Below, in pieces: positions 18,032 through 26,755 of a DNA stretch of 49,800 nt. The translations under genes and the position numbers were made by a program. Where the stretch lies: contig NZ_BANU01000012.1 in assembly GCF_000333035.1 (NCBI RefSeq), forward strand, positions 1 through 49,800, read 5' to 3'. The notes under the pieces were generated by a model. The model was not told the origin of the DNA, did no database searches, and was given only the letters and a program-made list of their open reading frames with translations. Each line of letters opens with the position of its first letter. The stretch's first letter is position 1. Source of the DNA: Gordonia sihwensis NBRC 108236. Lineage in GTDB: Bacteria; Actinomycetota; Actinomycetes; Mycobacteriales; Mycobacteriaceae.

Positions 18032-19004
18032 GGACGGACTCCTCTGATTGGTGGTGTGGCCGTGGCATGTGGTGCAGTGCGGCGAGCCTGGCGTTGTAGG
18101 CGTCCAGAGCGGCGGCGTCGTCGTCGAGCGCGGCGGTGTTCGCGCCGATGGTCGCGCGGGCGCGGACTCCGTCGAGCCAGCCGCCGAAGCTCGACTCCCT
18201 CGTCGCCACCCATTCGCGGGCGATGACCAGGATGAGGACCATCATCAGTCCGTCTCCCGCGACCCACATGATCGCTCCGGCCGCGGTCTGGTCGGCCAGC
18301 GCGGTAGGTCCCCAGTCGGGGCGCGATCGGCTGTACGCGGGGGCGATGATGTGCGGCGACATCATCAATGTCACTCCGACGATCGCGTCGGGGACCATGC
18401 ACGCGATGATCGTGGCGGCGCGCAGCGGGAAGACCAGGTGGCGGCCGACGTACTCGTTGCCGAGCAGAGGAAGCAGAAGCAGATAGCCGGTGACGAGGTA
18501 GAGGACTGTCTCGGCGTGATGGATCCACATGTGCTGGGCCATGGCCTGCTGAAATCCGGTCAGGTGGGTGGTCACGAGCACGGCCGCGTACAGCGGGACG
18601 GTCACAGCCGGCCTAGTGAGCAATTGGAACGGCGTACTGGACACCGCTGACGTGACTGCCGTCCGTGTTCTCGCCGAACTCGAGCGGATCAGCCGGATCG
18701 GTGCCGCGGCGACCAGCAGCGCCGGAATGACGGTGATCAACAGCAGATGCACGATCATGTGCGCCCAGAACAGGTTGCCCGAGTACGTGGCCAGCGGGCT
18801 GTTCAGCGCGACGATCGTTGTGGCGACCGCGGCGAACCACCACAGCAGGCAGGATCGCGGCCATGGCCGTCCGCCGCGCAGTCGGACCAGGACGCACAGA
18901 ACATATGCCGCGGTCAGCACCGCGATCAGCGCTGTGGCCACGGGGGTCGCGGTCCAGACCGTCAGGACCTGGGGCCAGGCCGGGGGAGGCGCCGCCGTTC
19001 TCAT
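18006..19004 (-). CDS. cytochrome c oxidase assembly factor CtaG (caa3 type) homologue
   Basis: Polytopic membrane protein of about 332 aa with some seven hydrophobic helices and the family's membrane histidine segments AHMIVHLLL and QHMWIHHAETVLYL. CtaG proteins of this class help assemble the copper centre of caa3-type oxidase. The ATG at 19004 is preferred; the frame opens with a TTG at 19037 and neither has a good ribosome site. It precedes the lipoprotein gene with overlap. Confidence 0.8.
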   Translation of the reverse strand: MRTAAPPPAWPQVLTVWTATPVATALIAVLTAAYVLCVLVRLRGGRPWPRSCLLWWFAAVATTIVALNSPLATYSGNLFWAHMIVHLLLITVIPALLVAAAPIRLIRSSSARTRTAVTSAVSSTPFQLLTRPAVTVPLYAAVLVTTHLTGFQQAMAQHMWIHHAETVLYLVTGYLLLLPLLGNEYVGRHLVFPLRAATIIACMVPDAIVGVTLMMSPHIIAPAYSRSRPDWGPTALADQTAAGAIMWVAGDGLMMVLILVIAREWVATRESSFGGWLDGVRARATIGANTAALDDDAAALDAYNARLAALHHMPRPHHQSEESVHDDRPHRR

Positions 19005-19097
19005 GTCTGCGCCGGGGATCTCAATGCGGGTGCGCAAGGATGGGCCAGCTGGTGGATGCGGGGCGACTCTTCTGCTTGGTGGCGTGCCTGGCGGTCG

Positions 19098-19574
19098 CTA
19101 GTCGGCCTGAAAGAATCTGGTGATGAGGTCTGCTGTGGCGCCCCAGTCTCCGTGACGAAGAAAATGACTCAAGTCGACCTTTACGAAGACCGCTTCTGCG
19201 GCGAAATAGGTTGTGTCGCCGACAGTACCGTTGGCTTCGATGAAGAGCGCGCGGTCGGTTTCGTCGACGAGGGAGGCGGTGATGTGCACGGGGGTGTGCA
19301 GTGGGACCGGGCGTCGATACTCCACGGTGAGGGTTCGGGTGACTGCGGGTGTCTCGGCGATCCACAGGGTGAAACCCATGATGTCATCGCATGCCGCTGA
19401 GATGGCTCCGCCGTGGGCGAGTCCCGGGGCTCCTGAGTGGCGCTCGTCGAATTGCAGGTCGGCGTAGACGTGGTCGCCGTGCAGGTGTACCTCGAGGTGC
19501 AGGCCATTGGGGTTGTCTTCGCCGCATCCCATGCACCATGGTGCGTGTGCTGGTAGTGGTTTGTCGCCCCTCAT
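19098..19574 (-). CDS. PaaI-like thioesterase
   Basis: Hot-dog thioesterase of 158 aa, likely hydrolysing an acyl-CoA. The CMGCGEDNPNGLHL opening and the catalytic-helix segment AHGGAISAACDDIMGF are typical. The ATG at 19574 follows GAAAGG by 6-7 bases; an in-frame GTG at 19610 is less likely. It is divergent from the TetR gene at 19689, and the shared region contains a TACCGACGGTA dyad, so it is probably under that regulator. Codon use is less GC-biased than in the housekeeping genes. Confidence 0.82.
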   Translation of the reverse strand: MRGDKPLPAHAPWCMGCGEDNPNGLHLEVHLHGDHVYADLQFDERHSGAPGLAHGGAISAACDDIMGFTLWIAETPAVTRTLTVEYRRPVPLHTPVHITASLVDETDRALFIEANGTVGDTTYFAAEAVFVKVDLSHFLRHGDWGATADLITRFFQAD

Positions 19575-19627
19575 AAGTGACCTTTCTGAGCCTTCAATCG
19601 GTACCGCCACTGGCAGTTTCGCTCTGT

Positions 19628-19638
19628 TACCGACGGTA
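19628..19638. promoter_or_regulatory. operator candidate TACCGACGGTA
   Basis: Perfect dyad TACCG-A-CGGTA in the 114-bp region between the divergent thioesterase and TetR genes. TACCG-T-CGGT recurs at 20355-20364 before mmpL. Likely bound by the TetR protein encoded at 19689. Confidence 0.55.
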
Positions 19639-19688
19639 TTGTTGTGCAGTCAGGGGTTCGTGATTTTGGCTATATAGGGAGTGGCCAG

Positions 19689-20315
19689 GTGGAAACCATC
19701 GATTCCGACGATGTTGACCCGAGGCGGGTTCGGTCGCGTCAGCGTTTGTTGGATGCTGCGGTGACCTTGCTGAACAGTGGCGGGGTCGAAGCCGTTACCG
19801 TGGAGGCGGTCACTCGACTGTCTCGTGTTGCTCGCACCACCTTGTATCGTCACTTCGAGAGCTCCACAGATCTGGTGGCGGCTGCCTTCGAGCGATTGTT
19901 GCCTCAGGCCGAGACCCCCGAGACGACGACGTCGATCCGTGATGACCTGCTGAAGCTGATGCAGCGGCAGGCTGAGCTTATTGAGCAGGCACCGCTGCAG
20001 TTGACGACGCTGGCATGGTTGGCAATGCTTCCCGAGCAGCCCCGGCAATCCGGGCAATCCGACGGGGATCAGAACGCGCTCGCGCCACTGCGTCGTCGAG
20101 TCGTCGAGCAGTATCGAGAACCATTCGATCGAGTTTTGACGAGTGACGTGGCCACGGCGGAGCTCGGCGACCTCGATTTGACCATGGCAGTCACTCAACT
20201 GGCGGGCCCCCTTGTCTTTGCCAAGCTCACGGGCATTCGGTCGATGACCGTTGGCGATCTCGAACAGCTTGTCGACGATTTCCTCATGGCCCACCGGCGA
20301 CACCAAACCTCCTGA
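19689..20315 (+). CDS. TetR family regulator of the adjacent MmpL gene
   Basis: Protein of 208 aa from the GTG at 19689 (GGGAG about 8 bases before); the frame is open to 19644 without a better site. The helix-turn-helix spans roughly residues 15-60 (VTVEAVTRLSRVARTTLYRH is the recognition part). The C-terminal half resembles other actinobacterial TetR regulators beside RND exporters. TATATA at about 19669-19674 could be a -10. Palindromic sites lie on both sides of the gene, before the thioesterase/tetR promoters and before mmpL, suggesting it represses all three. Confidence 0.85.
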   Translation: METIDSDDVDPRRVRSRQRLLDAAVTLLNSGGVEAVTVEAVTRLSRVARTTLYRHFESSTDLVAAAFERLLPQAETPETTTSIRDDLLKLMQRQAELIEQAPLQLTTLAWLAMLPEQPRQSGQSDGDQNALAPLRRRVVEQYREPFDRVLTSDVATAELGDLDLTMAVTQLAGPLVFAKLTGIRSMTVGDLEQLVDDFLMAHRRHQTS

Positions 20316-20329
20316 CCTCCTTCCCCATC

Positions 20330-20364
20330 TACGGTACTGCTAGTACCGTAACGATACCGTCGGT
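20330..20364. promoter_or_regulatory. operator pair before mmpL
   Basis: A 21-bp perfect palindrome with arms TACGGTACT (20330-20338) and AGTACCGTA (20342-20350) around GCT is followed by TACCGTCGGT (20355-20364), the same half-sites as the dyad at 19628-19638. The pair ends 28 bases before the mmpL start and fits a repressor site over the promoter. Confidence 0.6.
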
Positions 20365-20392
20365 TTCGTAGACGGGCTGGGTCGAGGGTGAG

Positions 20393-23300
20393 GTGCTGCG
20401 TATGGTGGTCCAACGTCCAAGTGGTGGGCGCTTGGCGGCGCGCCGGTTGGCGGAACGCAGCGAGTACAGCACGACATTGGGGCGGTTGGCACGGTTCACC
20501 TTGGCGCACAGATTCCTCGTCATCGGGGCGTGGGTGGCTGTGGGTATCGTCTTGGCGATACTGTTTCCCCAGCTGGAGACGGTGGTGCGGCAGCAGTCTG
20601 TTGATCCGATCCCTGCTGGGGTTCCATCGTTTCAAGCACTCGATCAGATGGGTGGTGCGTTCGGTGAGAAGGGCGCCAAGACCACTGTTTTCGTGACCAT
20701 GGAGAACCCGAACGGGTTCACCGACGTGGCGCGGGAACGCTACGACATGCTCGTTCTGCAGTTGCGCGAAAATTTCGACGATGTGCAGTCAGTGCGGGAT
20801 TTGCTCTCCGATCCGACGACGGCCGGCCAGGCCTTGAGTGAGGACGGGCAAGCCTGGTACTTGCCTGTCGGGGTCACCGGAACTTTGGGAGGGCCAACGG
20901 CCACGCATGCTGTGGAGACCGTGCGCCAAACCGCGCAGCGCGTGTTTGACGGTACGGACACCACTGTCCATGTCACCGGGCCGACGGCCACTTTCAGTGA
21001 CCAGATCGTCAGTGCTGAAAGCGATTTAGTCGTGATCACTGTGGCGACGGTGGCGCTTATCGCGATCATTCTGTTGATCGTTTACCGATCGCTGTTCACC
21101 GCGCTGGTGCCGTTGTTGGTGATCGGTGTCAGCCTCGGCGTGGGCCGCGGGGTCTTGTCCGCACTCGGCGAACTCGGTATGCCGGTATCGCAGTTCACCG
21201 TCGCGTTCATGACCGTCATCCTGCTCGGAGCCGGGGTCGACTACTCAGTCTTTTTCATCAGTCGCTATCACGAACGGCTACGCCAGGACGCTACCACTGA
21301 GGTTGCGCTCGTGGACGCGACAGCAACTATCGGACGGGTCATCCTGGCTTCAGCTGCCACGGTGGCGCTGGCCTTTTTGGCGATGGTGTTTGGTCAGCTG
21401 AGCGTGTTCTCCACCTTGGGTCCGGCATGCGCGATCGCCATCCTCATCGGATTCCTCGCCACGGTCACCCTGCTACCACCGGTGTTGCTGTGGGCGGCGC
21501 GATTCGGCTGGGGCGCACCCAGACGAGATCTGACCCGAAAGTACTGGAATCGCGTCGCCGTGCTCGTCGTGCGGCGTCCTGTGCCTCTGCTGGCACTAAC
21601 CCTGGTCGGGCTAATCGTGCTTAGCGTCTTCGCGATGGGCATCCAGATCACCTTCGACGATCGTGAGGGGCAGCCCGCGACAACCGACAGCAACGAAGGC
21701 TACGCGTTGCTCGACCGTCATTTCCCTCAAGACGTCACTATCACTGAGTTCCTCGTTGTAGATGCACCGATCGATCTCCGTACTGCCAGCGGGCTGGCCG
21801 ATCTTGAGCAAATGGCCTCACGTGTATCCCAGATCCCCGGAGTGACTCGAGTCATCGGTGTTACCCGTCCCACCGGGGACAAGCTCGAGCAAGCCGAGCT
21901 GTCCTGGCAGAACGGTCAGATCGGGGACCGGCTGGCGGGTGCGGTCGACGATGGCCAGAACCGCCGAGGTGACCTCGAACAGCTCCGTACCGGCGCATTC
22001 CAACTCGCCGACGGGCTTACTCAGCTCGACACCCAGGTACGCACCAACTTGGCCCCCCTGGCCGGCATCCTCGATCAGGCAAGCACAGCAGGGCAGCAAA
22101 TTCAGCAGTACCAGCCGATACTCCGCCAACTCGCCGCATCTGCACCAGCGCTCGATCGCGCTTCTCAGAATGCCCCACAGCTGGCCGCGCTCACCCGCCA
22201 AACATCTGCAGCCCTGGCAACAGTGACCTCGATCCTGCCCATCCTCGATAATGCGCCCTGGTGCACCCAAGTCCCGCAGTGCGCAGCTCTGCGCGCGCAG
22301 ACCCGCAATCTCGACGCCCTACTGAGCAACGGGACCCTCGACCAGATCGCCACGCTGTCAACACAACTCGCGCAGCTGGATACACCGATCTCAACAGTCA
22401 CCGACCAACTCACTTCCACCGTCAACTCACTGGGCTCCACGCTGGGAAGCATCAGCAGCCAAGACCTTCCCGGCAAGCTCACCCAACTGCAAACAGGTAT
22501 CAGTCAACTCGCGGCGGGATCACGCCAACTCGCCGCCGGTGTATCCGCGCTGATCGACAGCAACCTTCAACAACTCGCCGGGATGGCCGCGCTAGCCACA
22601 CAACTACAAACCTCCGCCCGCGAGACCGCCGGAACAAACTCAGCAACCGGCTTCTACCTCCCACCTCAGGCCAACGCAGACCGCCGTTTCGTCGACGTCG
22701 CTCGCCAGTTCGTCTCGCCCGACGGCCATACCGTGCGCTACGCAATACAAACCAGCTTCGACCCCTACAGCACCGAGGCCATGCAACTGGCCGACACAAT
22801 CACCGATGTCGCACTCGCCGCCAGACCGAACACAACCCTGCAGGACTCCAACATCGCGATAGCCGGGTTCCCCGCCATCAACGCCGATCTGCAACGTCTA
22901 CTCACCGAAGACTTCCGACTCCTAGCGTTGGCCACCCTCACCATCGTCGGCCTGATCCTGATACTCCTACTCCGAGCACTCATCGCGCCGCTATACCTTC
23001 TGGGCACCGTCATACTCAACTACACCGCGGCACTGGGTATCGGTGTCCTGATCTTTCAACACATCCTCAAAACCGATATCGCCTGGCCCGTACCACTACT
23101 GGCCTTCATAGTCCTCGTCGCGGTCGGCGCCGACTACAACATGCTTCTTATCTCTCGCCTACGCGAAGAATCCCAAAACAACATCCGCATCGGCGTCCTG
23201 AGAACCGTCACCAACACCGGATCAGTCATCACCTCGGCCGGCCTCATCTTCGCTGCCAGCATGTTCGGACTCATGGCCGGATCCATCTCGATCATGACCC

Positions 23301-23443
23301 AGGTCGGACTCATCATCGGCATCGGCCTGCTGCTCGACACCTTCATCGTCCGCACCATCGTTGTGCCGACCATCGCCACACTTGTCGGCAGAGCAAGCTG
23401 GTGGCCGAGTACCCGAACCGACACGCATCCAGTGTCCCGCTAG
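20393..23443 (+). CDS. MmpL family RND transporter
   Basis: Large membrane exporter of 1016 aa, of the family that moves lipids, siderophores or drugs across the actinobacterial envelope. Layout: one N-terminal helix (about 41-64), a first extracytoplasmic domain, a helix cluster (about 215-370), helix 7 (about 395-418), a second extracytoplasmic domain containing a long Gln/Leu-rich helical hairpin with repeated QLA and AAG(S/V)-type units (about 520-740), and a final cluster of helices (about 840-1000). GTG at 20393 or ATG at 20402 may be the start. The gene uses many CTA, ATA and A/T-ending codons, unlike its GC-rich neighbours, suggesting transfer. The cargo cannot be told from sequence. 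Confidence 0.9.
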   Translation: MLRMVVQRPSGGRLAARRLAERSEYSTTLGRLARFTLAHRFLVIGAWVAVGIVLAILFPQLETVVRQQSVDPIPAGVPSFQALDQMGGAFGEKGAKTTVFVTMENPNGFTDVARERYDMLVLQLRENFDDVQSVRDLLSDPTTAGQALSEDGQAWYLPVGVTGTLGGPTATHAVETVRQTAQRVFDGTDTTVHVTGPTATFSDQIVSAESDLVVITVATVALIAIILLIVYRSLFTALVPLLVIGVSLGVGRGVLSALGELGMPVSQFTVAFMTVILLGAGVDYSVFFISRYHERLRQDATTEVALVDATATIGRVILASAATVALAFLAMVFGQLSVFSTLGPACAIAILIGFLATVTLLPPVLLWAARFGWGAPRRDLTRKYWNRVAVLVVRRPVPLLALTLVGLIVLSVFAMGIQITFDDREGQPATTDSNEGYALLDRHFPQDVTITEFLVVDAPIDLRTASGLADLEQMASRVSQIPGVTRVIGVTRPTGDKLEQAELSWQNGQIGDRLAGAVDDGQNRRGDLEQLRTGAFQLADGLTQLDTQVRTNLAPLAGILDQASTAGQQIQQYQPILRQLAASAPALDRASQNAPQLAALTRQTSAALATVTSILPILDNAPWCTQVPQCAALRAQTRNLDALLSNGTLDQIATLSTQLAQLDTPISTVTDQLTSTVNSLGSTLGSISSQDLPGKLTQLQTGISQLAAGSRQLAAGVSALIDSNLQQLAGMAALATQLQTSARETAGTNSATGFYLPPQANADRRFVDVARQFVSPDGHTVRYAIQTSFDPYSTEAMQLADTITDVALAARPNTTLQDSNIAIAGFPAINADLQRLLTEDFRLLALATLTIVGLILILLLRALIAPLYLLGTVILNYTAALGIGVLIFQHILKTDIAWPVPLLAFIVLVAVGADYNMLLISRLREESQNNIRIGVLRTVTNTGSVITSAGLIFAASMFGLMAGSISIMTQVGLIIGIGLLLDTFIVRTIVVPTIATLVGRASWWPSTRTDTHPVSR

Positions 23444-23481
23444 TACGCACGCACGTGCCGAGATCTGACCGGCCCCGCCAG

Positions 23482-24705
23482 TCATCCAGCCATCGCGCCC
23501 ACCTCATCGACTGACACCCGCTCGACGGTCGGCCGCGGCAACCACACCCTACCGTCGCGGATCAGTGCCCAGACCACGTCAACCAGACGTCTAGCGAGAG
23601 CGATGAGAGCGTGGACGTGGGAACGCTTCTCGCGTCGTTTGCGCTGGTAGAACTCGCGGGACGGGCCGTCGCGTTGCGAGCTGTTGAGTGCGGCCATGTA
23701 GAACACCTTGCGAAGTCCTCTGTGGTAACGCTGGGGTCTACGCAAGGCTCCCCGGCGGTTACCGGAGTCGTGCGGTACCGGAGCAAGACCGGCGTAGGCG
23801 GCGAGTCTGGCGGGCGAGCCGAACGAAGTGAGGTCGCCGCCGGTGATCGCGACGAGCTCAGCGCCGCTTCGGGTGCCGATGCCTGGCACGGATTCGAGAA
23901 TCCGTGCGTGACGGTGGCGGCGGAACACCTCGGTGATCTGCTTATCCAGGTCGGCGATCTGACGGGTCAGCATGACCAACGAGGTAGCCGCGTGTTGCAC
24001 CAGTAGGGCTGTGGTCGCCTCGCCAGGCAGGGTGACGGTCTGCGCGGCCGCCGCGGCACGGGCTTTGTCGATCATCTTCGGGATCGTGGGTCGGCGGACG
24101 CCGTGACTGCGCAGGTGGTCGTAGATCTCGTCGTCAGAGACCGCAGCGATCGCAGATGGCGTGGCGAAGCGGGTGAGGAACGTTAGACCGGTCAGTGTCG
24201 AGTAGTCGAAACACCGTTCTAGTGCAGGGAAGATGCGGGTCAGCAGGCCGCGCAGGCGGTTGATGCCTCGCGTACGTTCAGCGACGAGGTCGTTGCGATG
24301 TCCGGTCAGCAGGTCGAGTTCGATCGCGACGTCGTCGGGCGCCGAGACGGTGGCGAGATCGCCACGTAGGCGGGCTGTCTGGGCGATCACGACCGCATCG
24401 CGGGCATCGGTCTTGCCCTCACCCGCGAACGCACCGGTCATGCTGTGCACGACCCGGCCGGGCACGTAGCGGATCTGCTGGCGCCGCGCAGCCAGCACAC
24501 CCCTCAGCAGCGCCGATTCCGGTGCGGTCATGTCGATCGCCCACACCACGAATTTCATGTCGGCGACCCGGTCCATGAGCGCTTCGATCGCCGGTTGATC
24601 GTTGGGAAGCCGCCGAGACCACAGCACCGTTCCCGCCTCATCGACCGCGGCGGCGTGATGCGCATGCCGACCGACATCAATTCCTACCCAGATCTTTTCG
24701 TCCAT
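23482..24705 (-). CDS. IS110-family transposase
   Basis: DEDD recombinase of 407 aa. The RuvC-like N-terminal domain has Asp10 (GIDVG), Glu63 and Asp100/Asp103 (KTDARDAV). The C-terminal Tnp20 domain has SVPGIG (271-276), the FGSPARLAAYAGLAP segment and Ser313 in HDSG, the probable nucleophilic serine. Nothing looks truncated, so the enzyme may be active. GGAAGGA lies 5 bases before the ATG. Characterised members are guided by a bridge RNA from the element's own non-coding end. Confidence 0.93.
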   Translation of the reverse strand: MDEKIWVGIDVGRHAHHAAAVDEAGTVLWSRRLPNDQPAIEALMDRVADMKFVVWAIDMTAPESALLRGVLAARRQQIRYVPGRVVHSMTGAFAGEGKTDARDAVVIAQTARLRGDLATVSAPDDVAIELDLLTGHRNDLVAERTRGINRLRGLLTRIFPALERCFDYSTLTGLTFLTRFATPSAIAAVSDDEIYDHLRSHGVRRPTIPKMIDKARAAAAAQTVTLPGEATTALLVQHAATSLVMLTRQIADLDKQITEVFRRHRHARILESVPGIGTRSGAELVAITGGDLTSFGSPARLAAYAGLAPVPHDSGNRRGALRRPQRYHRGLRKVFYMAALNSSQRDGPSREFYQRKRREKRSHVHALIALARRLVDVVWALIRDGRVWLPRPTVERVSVDEVGAMAG

Positions 24706-26660
24706 ACTGTCCTTCCGTGTGCGGTTGGCTCGTCAGGGTGGTTTCGCCGGCACACCTTTACACAGCGACAAGTTCGCGAACACATCTCAATCAGCGGCCG
24801 AAACGACCCGTCACGGTCCGGGGTGACCTTCCACGCCAAGCCACCAGCGACAACAGGTGATTGTCGAGCCACGCCCCGAACCGCGGACGAACGTCCGAGG
24901 CGACCGCCCCGGACGTACTCCAACGTAAAGGGTGATTGTGCCGGGGGTGATGAGGCATGGAGCACGTCCTTATGCGTGAGCCACCCGGCCAGCCGGGCTC
25001 CGTCGGCCGAGATCACCGGTACGCCGATGGCGGGGGCGGCGTCCAGCACGGGCATGGCCTGGCCGAGGGGCGCGTCGGCCGTCACGGTCGGGCACGTCGT
25101 CACCAGCTCGCGGACGGTGGTCGGACCGTATCCGCGAGTGAGTGCGTCCGCGATGGCCTGCGCGCTGAGGATGCCGCGGTAGACCCCGGAGTCGTCTACG
25201 ACCGGTACCGCGCCGACCTCTGTCCGTTGGAGGGCCTCGGCTGCCGTTGCCAACGTGGCCGTCTCATGCAGCGTCGCCGGTGGCGAGCTCACGACGTCCG
25301 CGACCCGGACGGTCGGAGGGCGGTGACGATGCCCTGAGACGATGTCGACCCCGCGACGGGTCAGTTTGCGCGTGTAGATCGTGTCTTTCGAGAGGAGCTT
25401 GCCGACACCGGTGGACACGGCGACGGCGGCCATGAGCGGGAGGATGATCGAGTACTCGCCGGTCAGCTCGAAGATGATGACGACCGCCGTGATCGGAGCC
25501 CGGGTGGCTCCGGCCAATGCGCCGGCCATGCCTATCAAGCCGTAGGCCCCCGGTGAGCCGGTCATCGATGGCAGCAGTCCGTGAACGGCCGCGCCCACGG
25601 CGGTGCCGCCGACGGCCCCGATGAACAGGGTGGGCGCGAACACTCCGCCGGACCCGCCGATACCGATGGTCAGGCTGGTCGCCAGCATCTTCCCCACCAT
25701 CAGCGCGATCAGCAATGCCACCGTGTATCGGCCGGCGATGGCGTTCTCCAGCACGGGGTATCCGACGCCGTAGAGCTGCGGAAGCACCCACAGTACGCCG
25801 CCGAGCAGGAGCCCGCCGACGGCCGGTCGGAGCCATTGGGGGCCTCGCCACGCCCAGTCGCAGACGTCTTCGATGAGGTAGAGGACCTTCGAGAAGGCGA
25901 CACCGACGAGCCCGAGAACCGCGCCCGCAACGATGAACAGAAGATATTCCACGCCGCCGTGCGGAGTGAACGAAGGCAGTGTCAGAAACGGACTGTCGCC
26001 CAGAAGCGACCGGCCGACGACACTCGCGGTCACACTGGCCAGGACCACTGCGGCGAACGATTCGGCGGCGAAGTCGCGGAGGATCAGTTCCATCGCGAAG
26101 AACGGCCCGGCCAGCGGGGCGTTGAACGTCGCCGAGATCCCCGCCGATGCGCCGCATGCGACCAGCAACCGCATGCGAGGAGTGTTCAGTTTCAGCAGTT
26201 GCGCCGCCGTCGAGCCCAGTGCGGCGCCGATCTGGACGATCGGTCCCTCACGGCCCACCGACCCTCCGCCGCCGATGCACAGGGCCGACGCCAGTGACTT
26301 CACCATCGGGATCCGTGCCGGTATGTGGCCGCCGCGCTCGGCTACCGCGAACATCACTTCCGGCACCCCGTGGCCGCGCGCCTCCGGCGCCAGCCACGAC
26401 ACCAACGGCCCGTAGACGAGCCCGGCGATCACCGGAGTCAACACGACGAACCAGAAGCCCAACGCCGGTACACCGTTGTGCCCGACCCGGCCCTGCGCCG
26501 AGAAGTCGGTGTAACCGGTGAACAACATCGTGGCGCCGACGATGAGCCACCGGAATCCGACGGCGGCCACACCGACGGCCACTCCCACCGAGACCGCCAC
26601 CGGGACGATGCCCGTGGACGACTCGCGCAGCCATGTCGGGAACGGCGTCCGGCGCGGCAT
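24684..26660 (-). CDS. CLC chloride channel with CBS domains, 3' end replaced by IS110 sequence
   Basis: CLC-family anion channel or Cl-/H+ antiporter, 658 aa as it now reads. The selectivity motifs are intact: GHGVPEVM, GREGPIVQIG (with the gating Glu) and GGVFAPTLFIGA. Two CBS modules follow (VADVVSSPPATLHE... and VRELVTTCPTVTAD...). After THKDVLHA (codons near 24950-24970) the sequence stops looking like CLC and the last ~85 residues are read from IS110 DNA, overlapping the transposase start by 22 bp. The core may still work. The ATG at 26660 is chosen; the frame is open to a TTG at 26714. It is divergent from a MarR gene. Confidence 0.8.
   Translation of the reverse strand: MPRRTPFPTWLRESSTGIVPVAVSVGVAVGVAAVGFRWLIVGATMLFTGYTDFSAQGRVGHNGVPALGFWFVVLTPVIAGLVYGPLVSWLAPEARGHGVPEVMFAVAERGGHIPARIPMVKSLASALCIGGGGSVGREGPIVQIGAALGSTAAQLLKLNTPRMRLLVACGASAGISATFNAPLAGPFFAMELILRDFAAESFAAVVLASVTASVVGRSLLGDSPFLTLPSFTPHGGVEYLLFIVAGAVLGLVGVAFSKVLYLIEDVCDWAWRGPQWLRPAVGGLLLGGVLWVLPQLYGVGYPVLENAIAGRYTVALLIALMVGKMLATSLTIGIGGSGGVFAPTLFIGAVGGTAVGAAVHGLLPSMTGSPGAYGLIGMAGALAGATRAPITAVVIIFELTGEYSIILPLMAAVAVSTGVGKLLSKDTIYTRKLTRRGVDIVSGHRHRPPTVRVADVVSSPPATLHETATLATAAEALQRTEVGAVPVVDDSGVYRGILSAQAIADALTRGYGPTTVRELVTTCPTVTADAPLGQAMPVLDAAPAIGVPVISADGARLAGWLTHKDVLHASSPPAQSPFTLEYVRGGRLGRSSAVRGVARQSPVVAGGLAWKVTPDRDGSFRPLIEMCSRTCRCVKVCRRNHPDEPTAHGRTVWTKRSG
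24706..24945 (-). ncRNA. possible bridge RNA region of the IS110 element
   Basis: Non-coding left end of the IS, between the transposase start and the CLC junction. Small stems are visible: GTCAC/GTGAC (24810-24814 with 24823-24827), CGACAA/TTGTCG (24848-24853 with 24861-24866) and CGGAC/GTCCG (24884-24888 with 24893-24897). GGTGATTGT occurs twice (24857-24865 and 24931-24939). IS110-group elements encode the bridge RNA here; the exact ends and the target and donor loops cannot be set by eye. Confidence 0.35.
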
Positions 26661-26720
26661 GATCGCGCCGTTCGGACTTCCAGAAGTGAACGCAAGCACG
26701 ATTGCAGTATGCAACAGTTA

Positions 26721-26736
26721 CATCGGCTAATCGATG
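26721..26736. promoter_or_regulatory. dyad between CLC and MarR genes
   Basis: CATCG (26721-26725) and CGATG (26732-26736) are inverted around GCTAAT, just before TAGTTT (26744-26749), which ends 6 bases before the marR GTG. A plausible MarR operator over its own leaderless promoter. Confidence 0.35.
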
Positions 26737-26755
26737 GGTAGGGTAGTTTTCTCTT

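Larger units (their letters stand above)
23444..24950 (-). mobile_element. IS110-family insertion sequence
   Basis: An element of about 1.5 kb with one transposase gene (23482-24705), about 38 bp beyond its stop and about 245 bp of non-coding DNA before its start. The ends are approximate: IS110 elements have no terminal inverted repeats to mark them. The right limit is placed where the CLC protein stops looking like a CBS domain (around 24945), the left limit right after the mmpL stop. The long non-coding 5' end and short 3' end fit the IS110 group rather than the IS1111 group. Confidence 0.8.

Noticed and set aside
22261..23514. Alternative long frame in the 3' half of mmpL
   Set aside because: Arg/His/Pro-rich shadow of the transporter frame with no domain.
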